From assembly GCA_033439265.1 (NCBI GenBank), contig JAVTVX010000027.1, positions 7,455,001 through 7,519,000 of the forward strand: a stretch of DNA of 64,000 nt, given 5' to 3'. Numbering within the stretch: position 1 is the first letter of the stretch; each line of letters opens with the position of its first letter. Shown here piece by piece: positions 23,280-35,660 of the stretch. Origin of the DNA: Dillenia suffruticosa (lineage: Eukaryota > Streptophyta > Magnoliopsida > Dilleniales > Dilleniaceae). A program made the translations under genes and the position numbers. Under the pieces are notes generated by a model that saw only the letters and a program-made list of their open reading frames with translations, ran no database searches and had not been told where the DNA came from.

Positions 23280-23280
<1 letters not shown>

Positions 23281-24433
23281 AATTATACCATCCATCACCG
23301 TCAAATGTCACTTACAAGCCCTCAACGATCCAGATGACCCATGTTCTTCTCTGTATATCCTCATATTTTTATACTATGTTTTTATTTTTGATTTTTTCTT
23401 CCTACATAAAATCAATGAGAATTTGGAGGTTTGATGCTATCATCTTATAATTTTGGAAGCACATTAACTTTTCCTATATTTTTTTGAGAGATATTTTTTT
23501 TTTTAGGTTTTTTTTTTGCCAAGTTAGTTATGTCCCACGCTCTTAAACAACTTCAACTTTATAATAAAATTTCAATTAAATGCTCGAACTTTAAAATATA
23601 ACCGTTGAGTATTTAAATTTTTAAAAACTATAAAAATTAAATTTTTGTCGCAAATAACGCAATTAGGTGTCAGACGCATGAGTGAGATTTTCATATTCTG
23701 ATACCGCATGGCATGTGAAGTAAATTGTTGACGTGGCACACAATAAAGAAAAACACGCTAGCAAAGTGACGATGCGGTACATGCCACGTTATTAAAGTGC
23801 TGACATGGTAGGAATACAATGTGATTTAGTGTAAAATTATGGGATTTCATGTGATTGAACATAAATTTGAAATTTCAATTTATTTGAAAATAATAATTCA
23901 TTTATAGAAAACTTTTGAATTCAAAATAATAATTTAATTAAAAACTCTAATTTGATTTGAAATCATTTTTAATTCAAATTCTAATTTAATTTAAAACGTT
24001 AATTTAATTCAAATTTTTTGCATCAATTATCTACTTCAAGAAAATAAATAAATAAAATAAAAGACAAGACTTATTGCCCTGAATTTTCAAATAGAAAATT
24101 AAACGGAGTAGAAAAAAATTACAAAGGAAATATATTTGTAGAGACCAATAAAGTCCCATCCGTGAGCTATGGACGGTTTGCTCCTTAAGAATTAGTTTTG
24201 GAGGTACAAGAAAGAAAAAAGAAATGTCAAGCTCTGATCAAATATCAATAAAGTAGAAATCAATATTCAGTCTCAAAGGAACAAAGCGGAGAGATTGTTG
24301 TTAGCTTCAAAGAATTGGGATATTGGGGATATGTATCTCATTACAAAATTGTACAACACATATACAAAGTGAAGATATGCTGCGAGGCAATGCCAAGTAG
24401 AATAGCAACACAACAAAGGGCAAGAATCCTCCA
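23281..24433. other. Region downstream of the kinesin gene
   Basis: AT-rich DNA with no gene. The last 200-300 bases before 24433 would hold the kinesin 3' untranslated region on the minus strand. I could not fix a poly(A) site. Confidence 0.4.
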
Positions 24434-26737
24434 CTACCTATTCCAAATCTTCTTCTTGTTGTCCTTCACTCCTTGAACTTGATCTCTGTTAATTCTGGTA
24501 TGAGGAGTGGGTCTTTGCAAGGCAGTGGAGACAGGCTTTGTCGTTGTCCTTGAAAGCCTTCCTGTTGGTCTTGGTGGGTCGGACCTCCTAATCTTCTTAT
24601 CAGTTAGAGGTGGCGGATTCATGTTGTTTTCTATTCCTCCAATGCTGAACTCCCTTTTTCTTCTCGACTGGTGGAGGCTGTAGCCAGTGCCTTTCGCTGC
24701 GGTATCCCCATTATTTGCTGAATGACTTGTGGGGTTTGAGCTTCGTAATATATGAGGTTCAATGTCACTCACATATTCATCTCTTGACATTACTTTTGCT
24801 GCCTCAGGTGTTGTTCTTGATTTGTCAGGACAACTTGGCGTTACTTTGTTATCCAACTTCCGTTGCTGTTGTTGCTCCCAGATCAGTATGTCTTCAAGCT
24901 CCTTGATCTGTGGTAACATTCAAAACGGAAATGTTGTAAATTTTTTCTTTAGAATATGGCTCTTGATAGAGTCAGAGATTAAGGAATGAAAGAAGAACCT
25001 TTTGGTGAAGTAAGGACACTGAGTTGTCATCGTGCTCTTTCAGCCTTCCCTCTAACTCCTTAACCTGGTAAAACACAGTAAGCTTAGGTAAGGTGCTTCA
25101 TGCTGCATTTGACCTTAAATACTGAAAGTATTATTTGATGTTGCAGCACCTTCTGCTGAAGAATATGCGAGTTTGACTCTGATTGTTGTATCTTTTCTCT
25201 CAATTGGTTTTCTAGCTCTCTCACCTGATTGACATAAAGAGGTGTAGTAGTTAACCTCCAAACATATTTAATCAGGACAGCAAACATAGACTCCAACTCC
25301 GACTTTGCATTCTTAGCATTCTTTATGCACCATATAATAGTAAAAGATTATTGCATCCTGCGAACTTGCTTGATAGAGAAATAGTCTTGCATCTAGGTGT
25401 GTTTCGTGATGATACAATAGGAAAAACACAAAAACCGACTCCTGTTTCAACCTCAATATACAAAATACATAAGAGGTAGGAGTCCTTCTAGTTCATTCTA
25501 CAAGAAACAAGAACATAGGGAAATCACAGGACAAAACTGACCTTCTGCTGAGACATTGTGAACTCTGACCGGTCACGATCGTGAAGCCTGTTCTCTAGGT
25601 CCTTGACCTATAACAGAGAGAAAAGATTTGGATTTAATCACTATTGCTTCCTCTTTCTGTTCTTAATGTTTTACCATCCTATGGGGGGTGAATTGACTAA
25701 AAGCAATATTATCCAAGCAAAATAACCTTTTGTTGGAGGCTATTGCAAAATTCTTCCTTGCTTTGCAAGCTGTCAGAAAGTTGTGAGAGCTGCTTCTCCG
25801 ACTGGCTGTATAATGTTGTCCTCAACTCTAGTTGACTTTCTAGTTCTTTGATTTTTTCTTGTTGGTTTTTGTGGATTTGATCCTTACCTCTATTTTTATT
25901 TTCAAAGTTCTGTAAAGTCTCCCCTAGCTCTTTCAAAGATTCATCTTTGAATCTGCATTCTTGCCTTGCTTTATCAAGCTTCACGAAGTAATGTAAAAAA
26001 AAAATGGAACAAATTTTGAACTCACTACATTATATAGCTTGAAGGGAATAAATGGGAGGAAATAAAAGCCATACCATCACTTTCATCTTTTGAAGCTCTC
26101 CTGTATCAACCTGCTTCTTGGCAGGAGCCAACTCAATCCCTCGAACACGAGTTGCAAAATTTAAAGAACCAACAGTCTCGCTTAAGTCACGTTCTGAAGG
26201 GCTGATTTGAACAAACATTAATGTCTTTGAATCACCTCCTGCAATGCAGAATTAAAAGTCTCATTACAAAAACAGAAGCAAAATTTTAAGATATTTACCG
26301 ATTGGTCAGAGTGGAAGGTGCAGTATCTTGAATTTACCTAATGAATCTTGAAGCAAATGCGTCAGTTTGGAATTCCTGAAACCAGAAGGCAGACATTGAG
26401 GGGGGGGGGGATTATCAGAATATAAGTATTTAGTACTACAGCAATTTGAAATCATGCAAGGTCAAGTAACAACCTATATGGGATATGACTGCTTTTGGAA
26501 GCTAAGGCGGATATAACATCTCCAAGTGCTGAAAGCGATCTATTGATATTTTGAGCTTCCTTGAGACGTTCTCCTTGAGCATCGGTCTTTGCAAGTCTCT
26601 CACTTCCAGCTAGATCCACAAGCCAAAGTTTGCTCCTTGTGCATTCTCCATTCATTAGATTTTTTGCTTTAACCATTATGCAAAGCATGCTGAAAACAAT
26701 TGAAGATATCTAAATGATTAATGGATAATGAAAAAAT

Positions 26738-26774
<37 letters not shown>

Positions 26775-29700
26775 ATACAATAACAACAACCAAAACCTTA
26801 ATTCCAAATTTTGAAATCCACCGTTTGAGAAACAAATATATGATAAAAGAAAAAAGAAGAACATAAAACTAAATTTTGAAACAGAATATAATACAAAAAA
26901 AATAACAATGAAAATAAAAACAATGAAAAAAGAAATAAAAAAAATATTCATAGAAATTTAAAATAATAAAAGAGAAAATTTAACTATTTCAGATTTTTCT
27001 ATATCACTCATTTTTATCTAAACTTATCTTCTCAACTAAATTTTTGACACTTATATCTTTATAGATAAACTGCATCCAGATTTTCAACAGTTTATCTTGA
27101 CATTTTACTAAATGTTCTATATTTAAGATCTCGCATCTCATAACCGGCGCGTTTTTGGATTTTCATTGCATATGTACAAATCACTTTAAACGATAATTTC
27201 GTATTTTATCCACAATTGAACTCACTCTTAATTTAATACGTATCTCTTTATTTTTAATTCTATGATTTCTAGTTTTAACACACATCTATCTGAACATCCT
27301 TATTTCATTTACAACCACTTTATACTCTTATTGTTGTTTAATAATCCAACATTCGGTATCATATAATAATACAGGCCTTACTGCAACTCTATAAAACTTT
27401 CCCTTCAGTTACAATGGTATCGTGCAATTGTAAAAAACTCTAGATACATTTTTCTATTTTATCTGACCCACTTGAATTCTATAATTTACATCCATATCCA
27501 TATTGCCATCATTTTGAATGATAGATTCAAAATATCTAAAAATTTCACTTTTTGATACGTTCTGTTCATGTAACTTAATCGTTTTTTTATTATTTTGATT
27601 ACTGCACTAAACATACGTCTTATATGTTCAGTTTTTTACCTATTCAATCCAAATTCTCTGAATTCTAGTTTGTCCCTCCATAATTCCAATTTATCATTAA
27701 TACCCTCTCTAATTTTATCGACTAGCACTATTTCATCTGCTAAAGGTATAAACCATGGTATTACTATTGCAAAAAGAAGGGAACTTAATACCGAATTTTG
27801 ATGAAAGCCAATATTAATTAGGAAACTATTACTTAAACCCCCACAGATTCTTATATTGATAACAAACTCTCTCATACATATTTTTGATAAGCTTAATGTA
27901 TTTCAAGGAGATTTTCTTTTTCATTAACGCTCACCATAATATATTTGTAAGAACCTCATCATATGTTTTTTCTAAATTCAATACCATATACAAGTCTCTC
28001 TTCTGCACTCTAAATGTCTCTATCAAATATCTTGGTAAGTGAATGGATTCCATGGTAGATCGTTCTAATATAAATTTAATTGATTCTGAGACACTTATTT
28101 ACAATCTCAAGTTATGCTCTATTACTCTCTGACACAATTTTATATTATGATTCATAAGTTTAATTCTTTTATAATTAAAATAATCTTGTGTGTCTCCTTT
28201 ATTTTTATACAATCGTGCTCTCCCTCCATGCTTGAGGCATTGTCTTGATTTACCAGATTTTGTTAAAAAGATCCGTTAATGTCACTATTTTCATTTCACC
28301 CAAATATTTCCATATCTCGGTAGGGAGCCATCGAGTCCTATGCCTTTATTACTTTTCATTTTCTTTAACGCCTCCTTTATTTTTTGAGAACGAATTTTAC
28401 ATTTAAAATCTCTATTAATATCCTCTACAGGTATTGCAATATTACCAATATCTCTTGTACTCTCAACATTAAAGATATTATCAAAATAATCTCTCCAACG
28501 ATTTCTTATATCATTATTTCTTACAAGAACACTACCAGTCTCACTCTTAACACAAAGTTCCCATGTGCGGCTTCAAATCCCTCTCCATTCTCATTTACAT
28601 GTCCATTTAGATTTCCACCTATAAATAACTTCTCTTCACTAGGTATGGTTTGTATAAAATCATCTAAATCTTCTTAAAACTATTGTTTACTAATTGCATT
28701 TATACATATTTGTGGTGTATAAACTATCAAAGTCGGAGAGAGACAAAAGTAATATGATTATAAAATATCAAAGTCAAAGGAGAGGAAGCTCAAATGCAGA
28801 ATAGTACCAATGGGATCGGCTACTATGCTCATTCACATTATTAGAACCAATTGCCCTGGCATTGCTCCCAGCCTGCAGTAGCTTCCAAACTTCGCCAATG
28901 TTATTAACTCTGGCTTCCACAATTCCAGGTAAATGATTAAAACCTTCTGATGCTTGCTTTATCTCCAACCTTGACAAGTAAAATTAAAAATTAAAAGCTG
29001 GGAGTCAGTTCTTAGGCAAATAATTGTCTGGTTAGATGAGTTCATGGTGCTGAAAAGCTATTATGCCTTCAAATTTAGGCAATAAACCATGAAGAACCTT
29101 ATTTTACCTTTTAGAAGTTGGAGATGCTCCAAGCAAGTCTCTGATCTGTTCATTGTAAACCTCAAGCACACTGACAAAGATGTTATATTTAAATGTTTCA
29201 CATCTCTTCTTAGCAATCAAAAACAACTGCTCAAGAGTTCTATAGTTGACTCCTCGGTTCTGCTCTGTACCTTCCATTGTGAAAGTTTTACCTGTTCCAG
29301 TCTGCCCATATGCAAATATACAAACATTGTAGCCATCTAACACTGAAATCACCATTGGCGAGGCATCCGCAAAGACATCAACTGTTGAGGAAACAGAAAA
29401 TTTACATCTTGGTTTTGGTCCGAATTCAGATTTCAAAACAATTACACAATAATTCTGCATGCATTAAATAATATCTATTTAACTAAAATAATCCTCATAC
29501 CTTGATCATCCTTTGGGGTGTATACTTGGTCAAATCTGAAAATCTTCTTGCTGCAACCACCTGTCTGGATCCCAATATCTCCATCCTTGGCTGCATCAAA
29601 GTCTACAATGGTTGCAGACCCAGAGGACATTTCCCCGCTATTTAGTGGACGACACCGGCAGAACACCCTTATATTCCCTGTGATTATTAAGCAGCCATAG

Positions 29701-32133
29701 TCAATGAGTTACCTAAACATGAACGAGAGTTAATAGGTTAATGAGTTACTTGAAAATCAGTGACACTTGCCTTTTGCCTCTTGAACTTGGTTAAAAAGCA
29801 TCTTTCTTTTTGCTTGCTCTTCACTATACTTCACTTTCAGATCTTCACACTGAGCAACTGCAAAGTGATTCTGTTAAGCACATCTACACCAACATTGAAT
29901 AAAGAAGCCAATGCATTGTAGTAACTTACCCAAGGCTTGAACTGCAGAGACCATTTTGTTCAGCTCAGGAATTGAACCGGCACACTCATGTGCTTCACAG
30001 GCAAGCTGGGAGTATTCCCCCTTCAGTATCTGCAAAAGATTTGAGCTAACTGACATGAAATAAGAACCAAGATGCAAGGAACATTTCTACAAGGAATAAA
30101 AAAGTGACATCCATAAAAAAGAAAAAAAAATATGATGTTACCTTTATTTTTTCTTCTAAATTTTTTACCGCTGCAGTCCAGAGCTTCTTATCATGCTCAT
30201 ATCTAGTAGAAATGCTCCTCAATGTTTCTTCTTGTTTCCCAACAGTTTGATCTAAGCAACAAAGTCTCATTAGTAACCGAATCATAGAAACTGAGAACCT
30301 TAAAAAAGGGTTGCTTGTTATTTTCCCCTACTCCTAGAAGGTCTCAGCATTGGACGCTGCAACTTTTACCATCTATCCTTCAATCATGAGAACTAGAGAG
30401 AGTTCAAGAATGAAGTTTAGACTTTTCATCATCCAGCTATGGCAGGTTCAAATGAGTACAATGGAAACAAGCGAGACAAGATAAAGAAAGTGAGTCATTT
30501 GTTAGATCATCAAAAAACACTTCTTCAAAGGTCATTCCTCTTTCAGAAGAGCTACCAGACATTCTTCTAGAAAAAAAGAACCCAAGAAAACTCAATAAAA
30601 ATCACATCTTACCAAGAGAGCATGTCTGCAACAATTTATCTCCAAGCTCCAGCCTGATTTGCTGGAGCTCCTCATTTGCAGCAGTTAATGACATCAAAGC
30701 CTGGTAGCATTCGTCAGTCTTGAGTTGGCACTGCATAGTTAATTCATCTATCTTCTTCTCATACTTGTCTGTTGATTGTGTTTGCATGAATTTCATCTGC
30801 CACACCATATAAAAAGCAAAACATCAATAAGAAACATCAAGAACCCATGCCCCAAAGCTACATTTTGAATTCAACTCTGCATCTAACCTGGGTTGAAGAT
30901 ACTTGGATCTCAGCTGCACAATTGTTACATTCAAGATATTCATGCTTCTCTGGAAAAGCTGAAAACAAGTTCATGACAGGTTAAATAGATTTCTCAAAAC
31001 TCAAAAGTATGTCCAGATAAAATAACGAAAAACATATTAGATTACATGTTTGCTTTGGTGCTTTCCTAATGCAAATCCCACTAACAACTGGGCTTCCATG
31101 GACTCCTTCAAATCTTATCACGATTTCCCCTTCCTCCTTAAGATTGACTCTCAAATCAACAACTTGCAATGGCTTGTTGGCTCCAACGATGGAGAAAATA
31201 TCGAATTCAGCAAGAACCTGAAAACTTCACAGATTAACATGGCTAACAAGAATCCAACCATTAATCCCTAGGTTACCTATGAAGTTATAACTACAAACGT
31301 TTATAGTTTAACTGACTTGCCTTACAATCCTGCACGAAAACTTCAAACACCCTCATTCCTTTGGGCCCATTTGTGTTTATAATCTCAGCGAAATGAAGAT
31401 CAATAAAATAGTCTCCAGATGGGAGACTAAGAAATCGATAGGAAAAATTTCCCAACCGTGCGGACTGGTAAAGTACTGGGTAATCACCACCTTCAGAAAT
31501 ATACTCCTCGGTTCTTAAATCACTCCCACCTTCGTAAAATAAATCACCATGAAAATTCATACCGGAGTCCTCTTCAGCCATAGCCTCACCCCCAGCATTT
31601 ACAAACATCACAATTTCCCCTATGGTTCAAGAGAAAAAATAAATAAAAAATAAAAAATAAAAAACACACACACACACACATTGTCAAAATACTTGAATTG
31701 GATCATTTAGATCAGAATAAAACCATATTTCGACCCTGAAACCCTGATTTTCTAGAACTTTCCAGGCAACAAGAGAAGTAAAACCAAAGACAGAAGATAG
31801 TTCAATCTTTTTGCAGAAATCATTCAAAGATAAGCTAGATCTGAGATAATACCTAAGAAATTGAACAAAAAAGAAGATAAAAATATCTTAAGAAAACCTA
31901 ATTCTTTTTTCCCAACCTGTGCAATTAGATCTGACGAACCCAGATGAAATAAGCCTCGGACCCGAATCGCAAAGCACAGAATCAACCAAAGATAACCCGT
32001 CCTCCGAATTTTTGTTCCCTTCTAACGGAACTTGATGACGGCTCAGATTACTCTCCCAATCGGAAACCCTAGAAGAACTGAAATCTAGGGTTTCTTGGTC
32101 TTTCTGAAATGCATCGAATTGAACAGCTTCCAT
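24434..32133 (-). CDS. KIN14: Kinesin-14 with N-terminal malectin domain (KIN-14Q/R type)
   Basis: Minus-end-type microtubule motor, probably acting in the mitotic spindle or phragmoplast. My model has 19 exons and 1067 aa. Exons: 32133-31917, 31619-31321, 31217-31046, 30958-30888, 30796-30613, 30251-30142, 30029-29930, 29857-29771, 29677-29501, 29381-29108, 28969-28808, 26689-26474, 26375-26338, 26238-26075, 25978-25727, 25607-25542, 25224-25150, 25064-24999, 24907-24434. Every junction keeps frame. Domains: malectin-like, about residues 77-228 ([18 protein letters not shown]); coiled coil about 255-410; kinesin-14 neck ([15 protein letters not shown], from about 411); motor to about 745 with P-loop GQTGTGKT (498-505), switch I NEHSSRSH and switch [10 protein letters not shown]; then a C-terminal coiled coil and a basic tail. 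This layout matches the Arabidopsis di-glucose-binding/kinesin-motor proteins (At1g72250, At2g22610). Introns after exons 2 and 8 need GC donors. The start is the first in-frame ATG of exon 1. Family is certain; exact exon ends are inferred. Confidence 0.93.
26985..28735 (-). mobile_element. Decayed RTE-like LINE inside kinesin intron 11
   Basis: The 2.1-kb intron between kinesin exons 11 and 12 carries a LINE in the same orientation as the gene. Minus-strand segments in order: endonuclease remnant ([20 protein letters not shown], about 28575-28635), RT start ([17 protein letters not shown], about 28330-28390), RT core (27636-27875, with [20 protein letters not shown] and a degraded YADD box reading [10 protein letters not shown]), and a C-terminal [19 protein letters not shown] segment (about 27210-27300). 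It has many stops and frameshifts and a deletion between the endonuclease and RT. The end near 26985 is approximate. Confidence 0.8.
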
Positions 32134-32331
32134 GGAATCAATTTGCCAGAATCATAGAAAGAAACGAAAATGATCTTGAAAGAGGGTAAAGCAAAGAGCT
32201 ATGAAGAGTTTCTGGGGTTTGCGAGAGAGAAAGATAGGGGTTGAAAAAAAACAAATGTTTCTCCTTTCACTTTCTTGTTTTGTTTTGTGAGAAAGAGAGG
32301 GTTTCAAAATTCAAGTGTATATGACCGTTGA

Positions 32332-32342
32332 GAACAACCGAG
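32332..32342 (-). promoter_or_regulatory. MSA element (M-phase-specific) upstream of the kinesin
   Basis: The minus strand reads CTCAACGGTCA, about 200 bases upstream of the kinesin ATG. It fits the MSA consensus YCYAACGGYYA at 10 of 11 positions including the AACGG core, the binding site of three-repeat MYB (MYB3R) factors that drive G2/M genes. Transcription start is unknown, so its place relative to it is inferred. Confidence 0.65.
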
Positions 32343-35300
32343 CGCTTTCATATGTTTCTGGGGAGATATATCCACGTTCCCATCCTAGTCCCATTTTTTA
32401 TTCTTGGTTTCCTTTTTTTATTATTATTTTATTTCTAATTTATTTTAGACCAATTGAGTGGAAATCCGAATCATGAGAAAAACAAATCTAAAATTATTTA
32501 ATTTGAGTATAAGAAAAGGGCACTTATGTAGACAAGATCATTAAATTTAATTTAAATATTTCACAATTAAATTTTTTAATAAGATGCAAAAGTAATATTT
32601 ATTTGAATAATATCAGAACGATTAAATAAAATGAGTTAAGAAATAAAGGCAAGAATTTAGTGTGACAGATTTTCTAAATTTTTTTTTGATACAAAAAATA
32701 TTTTACTAATTCAAAATAGATTATTTTATAAAATTTAGTTCATTTAATTATCAAATTATTGGCACGGGGAACAATTTATACTATCCTCACTAACGAGAGG
32801 AGAGGACTGTTTCCTTGAAATTTTAGCTAAAATTTTTTAACATGTAAAGTTTTAATTGTATTTTTGAAAATATGTCCAATAAAAATCCTTATTGACACTA
32901 AAATTGTTACTAAAAGTTGAAAAATATGGATTAAAAAATCATTACAATATTATTAAAATGCTTCTTAAGTGCTATTATCAATTTAAAAAAACATATAATA
33001 TTTACCTTCTTTCGCTCTAATCTTTCCATTTATAATCTGTTGGAGGTGGCTTTGATTTCGAAAATAATAATTCTGCTAACTCGAACGGAATAATTTGGTC
33101 GTTTGGTGATCTCAAATGATAAGACTTGCAAAAAGTGCTCTAGCAGGGAGATTCAAACGCTTAAGTTAGAAAGCAGTTTTCGAGAGATATAAAACAAATC
33201 GAAAGAAAGCTTTCTATTGTGCACAAGACAAGAGAGTACATAAGCATAATTATAAGAGTCTGCCTACGTTGCTTGATTGACTAAACGAAATATATATTAT
33301 TATCTGGTGTGAGAGACGTATGCATCTGGGGCGTTAAAACTCTAGTTTCCGTATAAAAAATATCTAAAATTACTGGGATCATGATAAAAGGATTCCAAAA
33401 GATCTCAAACGCTATCAATTAGGAAAGTTTTGATGGGCGTAAAGATTTCTTTTTACGATTTGAAATTTCATTTTCGTTTACGAAAAATTCTGTCAGTATT
33501 TTCAGAAGAAGTGAATGTTTGCCTCATGAGTTCGAACGATAATCATTGAGCACCAGGGAGGTGCTGTGACCGAGCGACTATCTATCGATCAGAACTTGGT
33601 CGATGAACACCAAGTGAGTATAGGGATTTTGGAAATCAATAAGAAATTTGGCCTTAATTCACCCATTTGAATAATGTCTTGCAATTTTCATGATTTTTTT
33701 TTAAATTGTTTGACATCGAATTTATGTTCTTTTAATTTTTAGAGACACCTTTGAGATTTTTTAATAAAAAAAAACATTAATTATGGTGAAAATACTCAAA
33801 ACCCATTTAAGAAGGGCTTGATAATGACTTGGGACGCGTCTGATTGATCATTCCATATATCATCTTTAAATATGAGAAAGCGTACAACACAAATGTGATT
33901 TAGTTTTATATTGGTCTTTTTACCCAACCTGTGATTTTTTTTTTTTCGTTTCCAATCAACAACTATTTCTTGAATTTAATATTTTATTGTCACTTTAGCC
34001 AGCGTCCACTTTATTTCATGTTTTATGCAATTAAAGTAAAGTAGAGTCCACTCATCTTAAAATTTTATATATTATTTATGAAATTTTAATATCAATTACT
34101 CTTTATTATAATTTTATTAAATATTTAAACTTATATAAGTTATTTGGTCACATAATCTATTTAAGAAAAAAAAAATATTTTTTAAAAACAAAATTAGCAA
34201 ACTGCTTCTCACTTAAATTTTAAAATTCTTATAACTTACATTAACTTATAAGCAAAAAAATAGTTCAAACATATTGGTACCAAGCAAAACATAAAGTTCG
34301 AATGTAAAGTGGGTTTGGGGTATAAATTCTTGATCCTATTCAAACTCGATTGCTTTTTAATTAACATTGTATCCTCTAAAGCTGTTTTGTGAGAAACTGA
34401 ATAAATATTTATAAATGCAATTTTTTTTTTCTTTTTTTGGTGAAAAATTTTACAAGTGCATTTGAATTTTTGTGGTTTTCTATCTCACTGATTTGTATAT
34501 ATGATGCTAAACATGTTTTTGTATCTCTTTTAACAATCACTACTATAAATGTTTGTTGTCTCATTCTCAATATCACTGGTAATTAATATTATTTTTTATC
34601 CACTTTATCCATTTAATATCAAAATTTGCCGACACACTTACCATTGAGAGCAAGTCCTAAGAAGGCGTATCCTTCTTATCAAGTACCTTTGACAACTTGA
34701 TTATTCTGTCCAAACGATCAAAATTGTACTTTGATTAATACAAAATATCATATTAAATTTTTTTAAATTGAGTAATCAGATATTTTATCTCTTTAATTAG
34801 AGATTTTAAGTCTGAACGTTGTGAATGACGAAAAAAGATTTGAGAGAACCAACACAAAAAATAAACTTCACAATACTCAAAGCGGATTAATCGAGTAAAA
34901 TTCTTGGAGGTGAAAACTAAAACATCATTGGGTTTTTTTTTATTTTTAATTATTCAAAGCAAAACATGAAAAGGGTTTCTTAATAAGTTTCTTTTTCACA
35001 ATGACATGCTTTTTTTTGGATTGAGCTTGTTTTGAAATATCAAAATTTCTTATGATATAATACAATATCATAATCCACCATAAGAAAAAAAGACATAAAT
35101 GATTGGATCATAATCCACCATGAAAGAAAAATCAACGGTAGTTATTGAAACAAAGAATTTGATATTTTATGTGACAAACTAAATTATTTTTATTTTTAAG
35201 GGAAAAATTTTCAAAGCTTTTAATTTTATTTAATTAACGTGAAAATTTTTTTGAGCAGATAGGAGATGAAATTAAACTTGAATAGTTAATTTTTTCTAAT

Positions 35301-35484
35301 TAATATTTTAAATTTTCTTATATAGAATTTTTGGCTCTACCCCTCTCGTTATGGTAATGAATGTTAGGGTTTTTCCTAAAAAAGAAAATCACAAATTTTC
35401 TCCGGTAAAATTAAAAATTACAAAAAAAGGGCAAAAATTTTTCATAGCCGTCGGATCTAATTTGATCTGACGGTCCAGACAAAC
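32343..35484. other. Intergenic spacer between kinesin and cyclin
   Basis: AT-rich with no gene. A dispersed repeat copy occupies about 33030-33660 and is listed separately. The rest is AT-rich filler. Confidence 0.5.
33030..33660 (+). repeat. Dispersed repeat, copy 1
   Basis: It shares AGTGCTCTAGCAGGGAGATT, an ACGCTTAAGT..GAAA segment and a TAAAACTCTAGTTTCC segment with similarly spaced counterparts at 50270-50520. The family is unknown. No coding sequence or clear ends were found. Confidence 0.5.
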
Positions 35485-35495
35485 TGACCGTTGAG
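35485..35495 (-). promoter_or_regulatory. MSA element upstream of the cyclin
   Basis: The plus strand reads TGACCGTTGAG, the reverse complement of CTCAACGGTCA, the same 11-mer as at the kinesin promoter. It lies 166 bases before the cyclin ATG. MSA elements are typical of B-type cyclin promoters and act in either orientation. Confidence 0.75.
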
Positions 35496-35548
35496 CCTCT
35501 GCTTCAAAAAGGTGTCGAATCGTGAGCCTATCTTCATATTCTGCAAAC

Positions 35549-35555
35549 CTACCGA

Positions 35556-35586
<31 letters not shown>

Positions 35587-35601
35587 CGAGAGAGAGTGAG
35601 A
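35549..35601 (+). repeat. (GA)n tract in the cyclin leader
   Basis: An interrupted GA-rich run, mostly GAGAGA, ends about 60 bases before the cyclin ATG. Such tracts are common in plant 5' untranslated regions. Confidence 0.85.
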
Positions 35602-35660
35602 GAGCTTCATCTGAAAGGCTATTCAAAAGAAGATCAGTTGGAGTTTGAAGGGAATCGTCC

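Noticed and set aside
23080-23450. Ser-Leu and Glu-Arg repeat frames
   Set aside because: They are readings of the CT and GA microsatellites.
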